Source: Mycobacterium sp. (GTDB lineage Bacteria > Actinomycetota > Actinomycetes > Mycobacteriales > Mycobacteriaceae). From it: DNA of 44,765 bases. The stretch lies in assembly GCF_008709575.1 (NCBI RefSeq), contig NZ_VYIK01000028.1:1-44765 (forward strand). Reading direction: 5' to 3'. Made by a program: the position numbers and the translations under genes. The stretch's first letter is position 1; each line of letters opens with the position of its first letter. Below the pieces are notes generated by a model. That model was not told the DNA's origin, ran no database searches, and was given only the letters and a program-made list of their open reading frames with translations. Positions 43,362 to 44,765 of this stretch are shown one piece after another.

Positions 43362-44615
43362 GTGCCAGAGTGTTTCGTGGTCACCGGCGGCAACCGGTTG
43401 TCGGGCGAGGTTGCTGTGGGGGGCGCCAAGAACAGCGTGCTCAAGCTGATGGCGGCGGCCCTGCTGGCCGAGGGCACCAGTACGATCACGAACTGTCCCG
43501 ACATCCTCGACGTTCCGCTGATGGCCGAGGTGTTGCGCGGTCTGGGCGCCACCGTCGAACTGGCCGGATCGACCGTGCGCGTGACCTCGCCGGACGAGCC
43601 CAAGTACGACGCCGACTTCGCCGCCGTGCGCCAGTTCCGCGCCTCGGTCTGCGTGTTGGGACCGCTGGTCGGGCGGTGCAAGCGCGCCAAGGTTGCCCTG
43701 CCGGGGGGAGACGCCATCGGATCACGGCCGCTGGACATGCACCAAGCCGGCCTGCGGCAGCTGGGGGCACGGTGCAATATCGAGCACGGATGCGTGGTCG
43801 CGCAAGCCGACAGCTTGCGGGGTGCCGAGATTCAACTCGAGTTCCCATCGGTGGGCGCGACCGAAAACATTCTGATGGCGGCAGTGTTGGCCGAGGGCGT
43901 GACCACGATTCACAATGCAGCGCGCGAACCCGAGGTGGTTGACCTGTGCACGATGCTGAACCAGATGGGGGCGCGGGTCGAAGGTGCGGGTTCGCCGACA
44001 ATGACGATCACCGGTGTTGCGCGGCTCTATCCTACCGAGCACCGCGTGGTCGGGGACCGGATCGTCGCCGCCACCTGGGGTATCGCCGCGGCAATGACGC
44101 GCGGCGACATCACGGTGACCGGGGTCGATCCCGCGTATTTGCAGGTGGTGCTGCACAAACTGCACGACGCCGGTGCCACCGTCACCCAGACCGACGACAG
44201 TTTCCGGGTCACGCAGTACGAGCGCCCCAAGGCAGTCAACGTCGCGACACTGCCGTTCCCCGGGTTCCCGACCGACCTGCAGCCGATGGCGATCGCCCTG
44301 GCGTCGATTGCCGACGGGACCTCGATGATCACCGAGAACGTGTTCGAGGCACGGTTCCGCTTCGTCGAAGAGATGATCCGCCTCGGTGCCGACGCCCGCA
44401 CCGACGGGCACCATGCCGTGGTGCGGGGCCTGCCGCAACTTTCCAGCGCCCCGGTGTGGTGTTCGGACATCCGGGCGGGGGCCGGCCTGGTGCTCGCCGG
44501 ACTGGTCGCCGACGGTGATACCGAAGTCCACGATGTCTTCCACATCGACCGCGGTTACCCGTTGTTCGTGGAAAACCTGGTCAGTCTCGGGGCGGAGATC
44601 CAACGGGTAGACTAG
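43362..44615 (+). CDS. murA: UDP-GlcNAc 1-carboxyvinyltransferase MurA
   Basis: 417 residues. Transfers enolpyruvate from PEP to UDP-GlcNAc, the first committed step of peptidoglycan synthesis. Family motifs: [24 protein letters not shown] near the N-terminus, [23 protein letters not shown], and [13 protein letters not shown] near the end. The loop residue that fosfomycin alkylates in E. coli (Cys115 in GGCTIG) is Asp117 here (GGDAIG), which is the mycobacterial state and explains natural fosfomycin insensitivity. GTG start, confirmed by the conserved PxxFVVTGG beginning. The rRNA operon promoter follows within 50 bp. Confidence 0.97.
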   Translation: MPECFVVTGGNRLSGEVAVGGAKNSVLKLMAAALLAEGTSTITNCPDILDVPLMAEVLRGLGATVELAGSTVRVTSPDEPKYDADFAAVRQFRASVCVLGPLVGRCKRAKVALPGGDAIGSRPLDMHQAGLRQLGARCNIEHGCVVAQADSLRGAEIQLEFPSVGATENILMAAVLAEGVTTIHNAAREPEVVDLCTMLNQMGARVEGAGSPTMTITGVARLYPTEHRVVGDRIVAATWGIAAAMTRGDITVTGVDPAYLQVVLHKLHDAGATVTQTDDSFRVTQYERPKAVNVATLPFPGFPTDLQPMAIALASIADGTSMITENVFEARFRFVEEMIRLGADARTDGHHAVVRGLPQLSSAPVWCSDIRAGAGLVLAGLVADGDTEVHDVFHIDRGYPLFVENLVSLGAEIQRVD

Positions 44616-44664
44616 GCAGCACTCGCCGGTTTCCGGCCGGTCCAGACCGGACCGGTGATGACGG

Positions 44665-44693
44665 TTGACCGGGATTAAGCCCCGGAGTATAGT
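44665..44693 (+). promoter_or_regulatory. rRNA operon promoter downstream of murA
   Basis: TTGACC (44665-44670), a 17-bp spacer and TATAGT (44688-44693), close to the SigA consensus, 50 bp after the murA stop. Position and strength match the rrn promoter of slow-growing mycobacteria, whose single rRNA operon follows murA. Further promoters may lie inside murA. Confidence 0.8.
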
Positions 44694-44699
44694 GACAGG

Positions 44700-44765
44700 G
44701 TTGCCTGTCCGCAGGTGTTGTTTGAGAACTCAATAGTGTGTTTGGTGGTTTTTGTTTGTTGTTGT
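44700..44765 (+). promoter_or_regulatory. rRNA operon leader with antitermination-type sequence
   Basis: TGTTTGAGAACTCAATAG (44719-44736) and the TGTGTTTGGTGG that follows are the conserved leader found before 16S rRNA in mycobacteria, considered part of the antitermination/processing region. The T/G-rich sequence continues to the window end; 16S rRNA itself lies outside. Confidence 0.75.

Overview
The window is high-GC actinobacterial DNA whose gene order from position 984 to the right end matches, gene for gene over long stretches, the Mycobacterium tuberculosis segment Rv1272c to murA (Rv1315), and it ends in the leader of an rRNA operon placed directly after murA. That arrangement, the fused b-delta ATP synthase subunit, the ATP synthase gamma-loop insertion, the N-terminally extended Rho and the DUF3558 lipoproteins LprB/LprC all indicate a slow-growing Mycobacterium. 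The AtpE c-subunit carries Met at position 63 where M. tuberculosis has Ala. This substitution is known from the naturally bedaquiline-resistant species M. xenopi, M. shimoidei and M. novocastrense, so a member or relative of the xenopi group is likely; that species call is an inference.

Layout. 1-800: a conserved hypothetical gene whose start codon lies inside a small palindrome. 984-4597 (minus): a two-gene heterodimeric ABC exporter. 4773-7929 (plus): lprB, lprC and, translationally coupled to them, a long glycosyltransferase-TPR-sulfotransferase fusion that M. tuberculosis lacks at this locus and whose first two thirds are visibly poorer in GC. 7932-8450 (minus): SixA-type phosphatase. 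8597-12321 (plus): metallophosphoesterase plus SMC/Rad50-like ATPase pair. 12366-17803 (minus): oppBCDA peptide importer. 17866-20623: an accessory block (two VOC proteins, a macrodomain protein, a small secreted protein, and a BLUF blue-light sensor gene) standing where M. tuberculosis has Rv1284-Rv1291c, including cysDN. 20921-20993 (minus): tRNA-Arg(CCG).

21106-27569 is a tightly coupled argS-lysA-thrA-thrC-thrB operon for arginyl-tRNA charging and aspartate-family amino acid synthesis. rho follows with its own promoter and a leader of about 200 nt, then rpmE, prfA, prmC, a TsaC/Sua5-type gene and wecA (translation termination, tRNA modification, cell-wall linkage unit). 34233-42119 is the complete F1Fo ATP synthase operon (atpI-like, atpB-E-F-FH-A-G-D-C), followed by a DUF2550 membrane protein, a PduO-type cobalamin adenosyltransferase on the minus strand, murA, and the promoter and leader of the rRNA operon.

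The observations most worth following are the glycosyltransferase-TPR-sulfotransferase fusion, AtpE Met63, an atpC gene with no ordinary start codon at the conserved N-terminus (ATA sits exactly where ATG or GTG is expected), the BLUF photoreceptor followed by five perfect 11-bp repeats, and the rho leader with a seven-codon upstream reading frame. I found no CRISPR array, insertion sequence or prophage.
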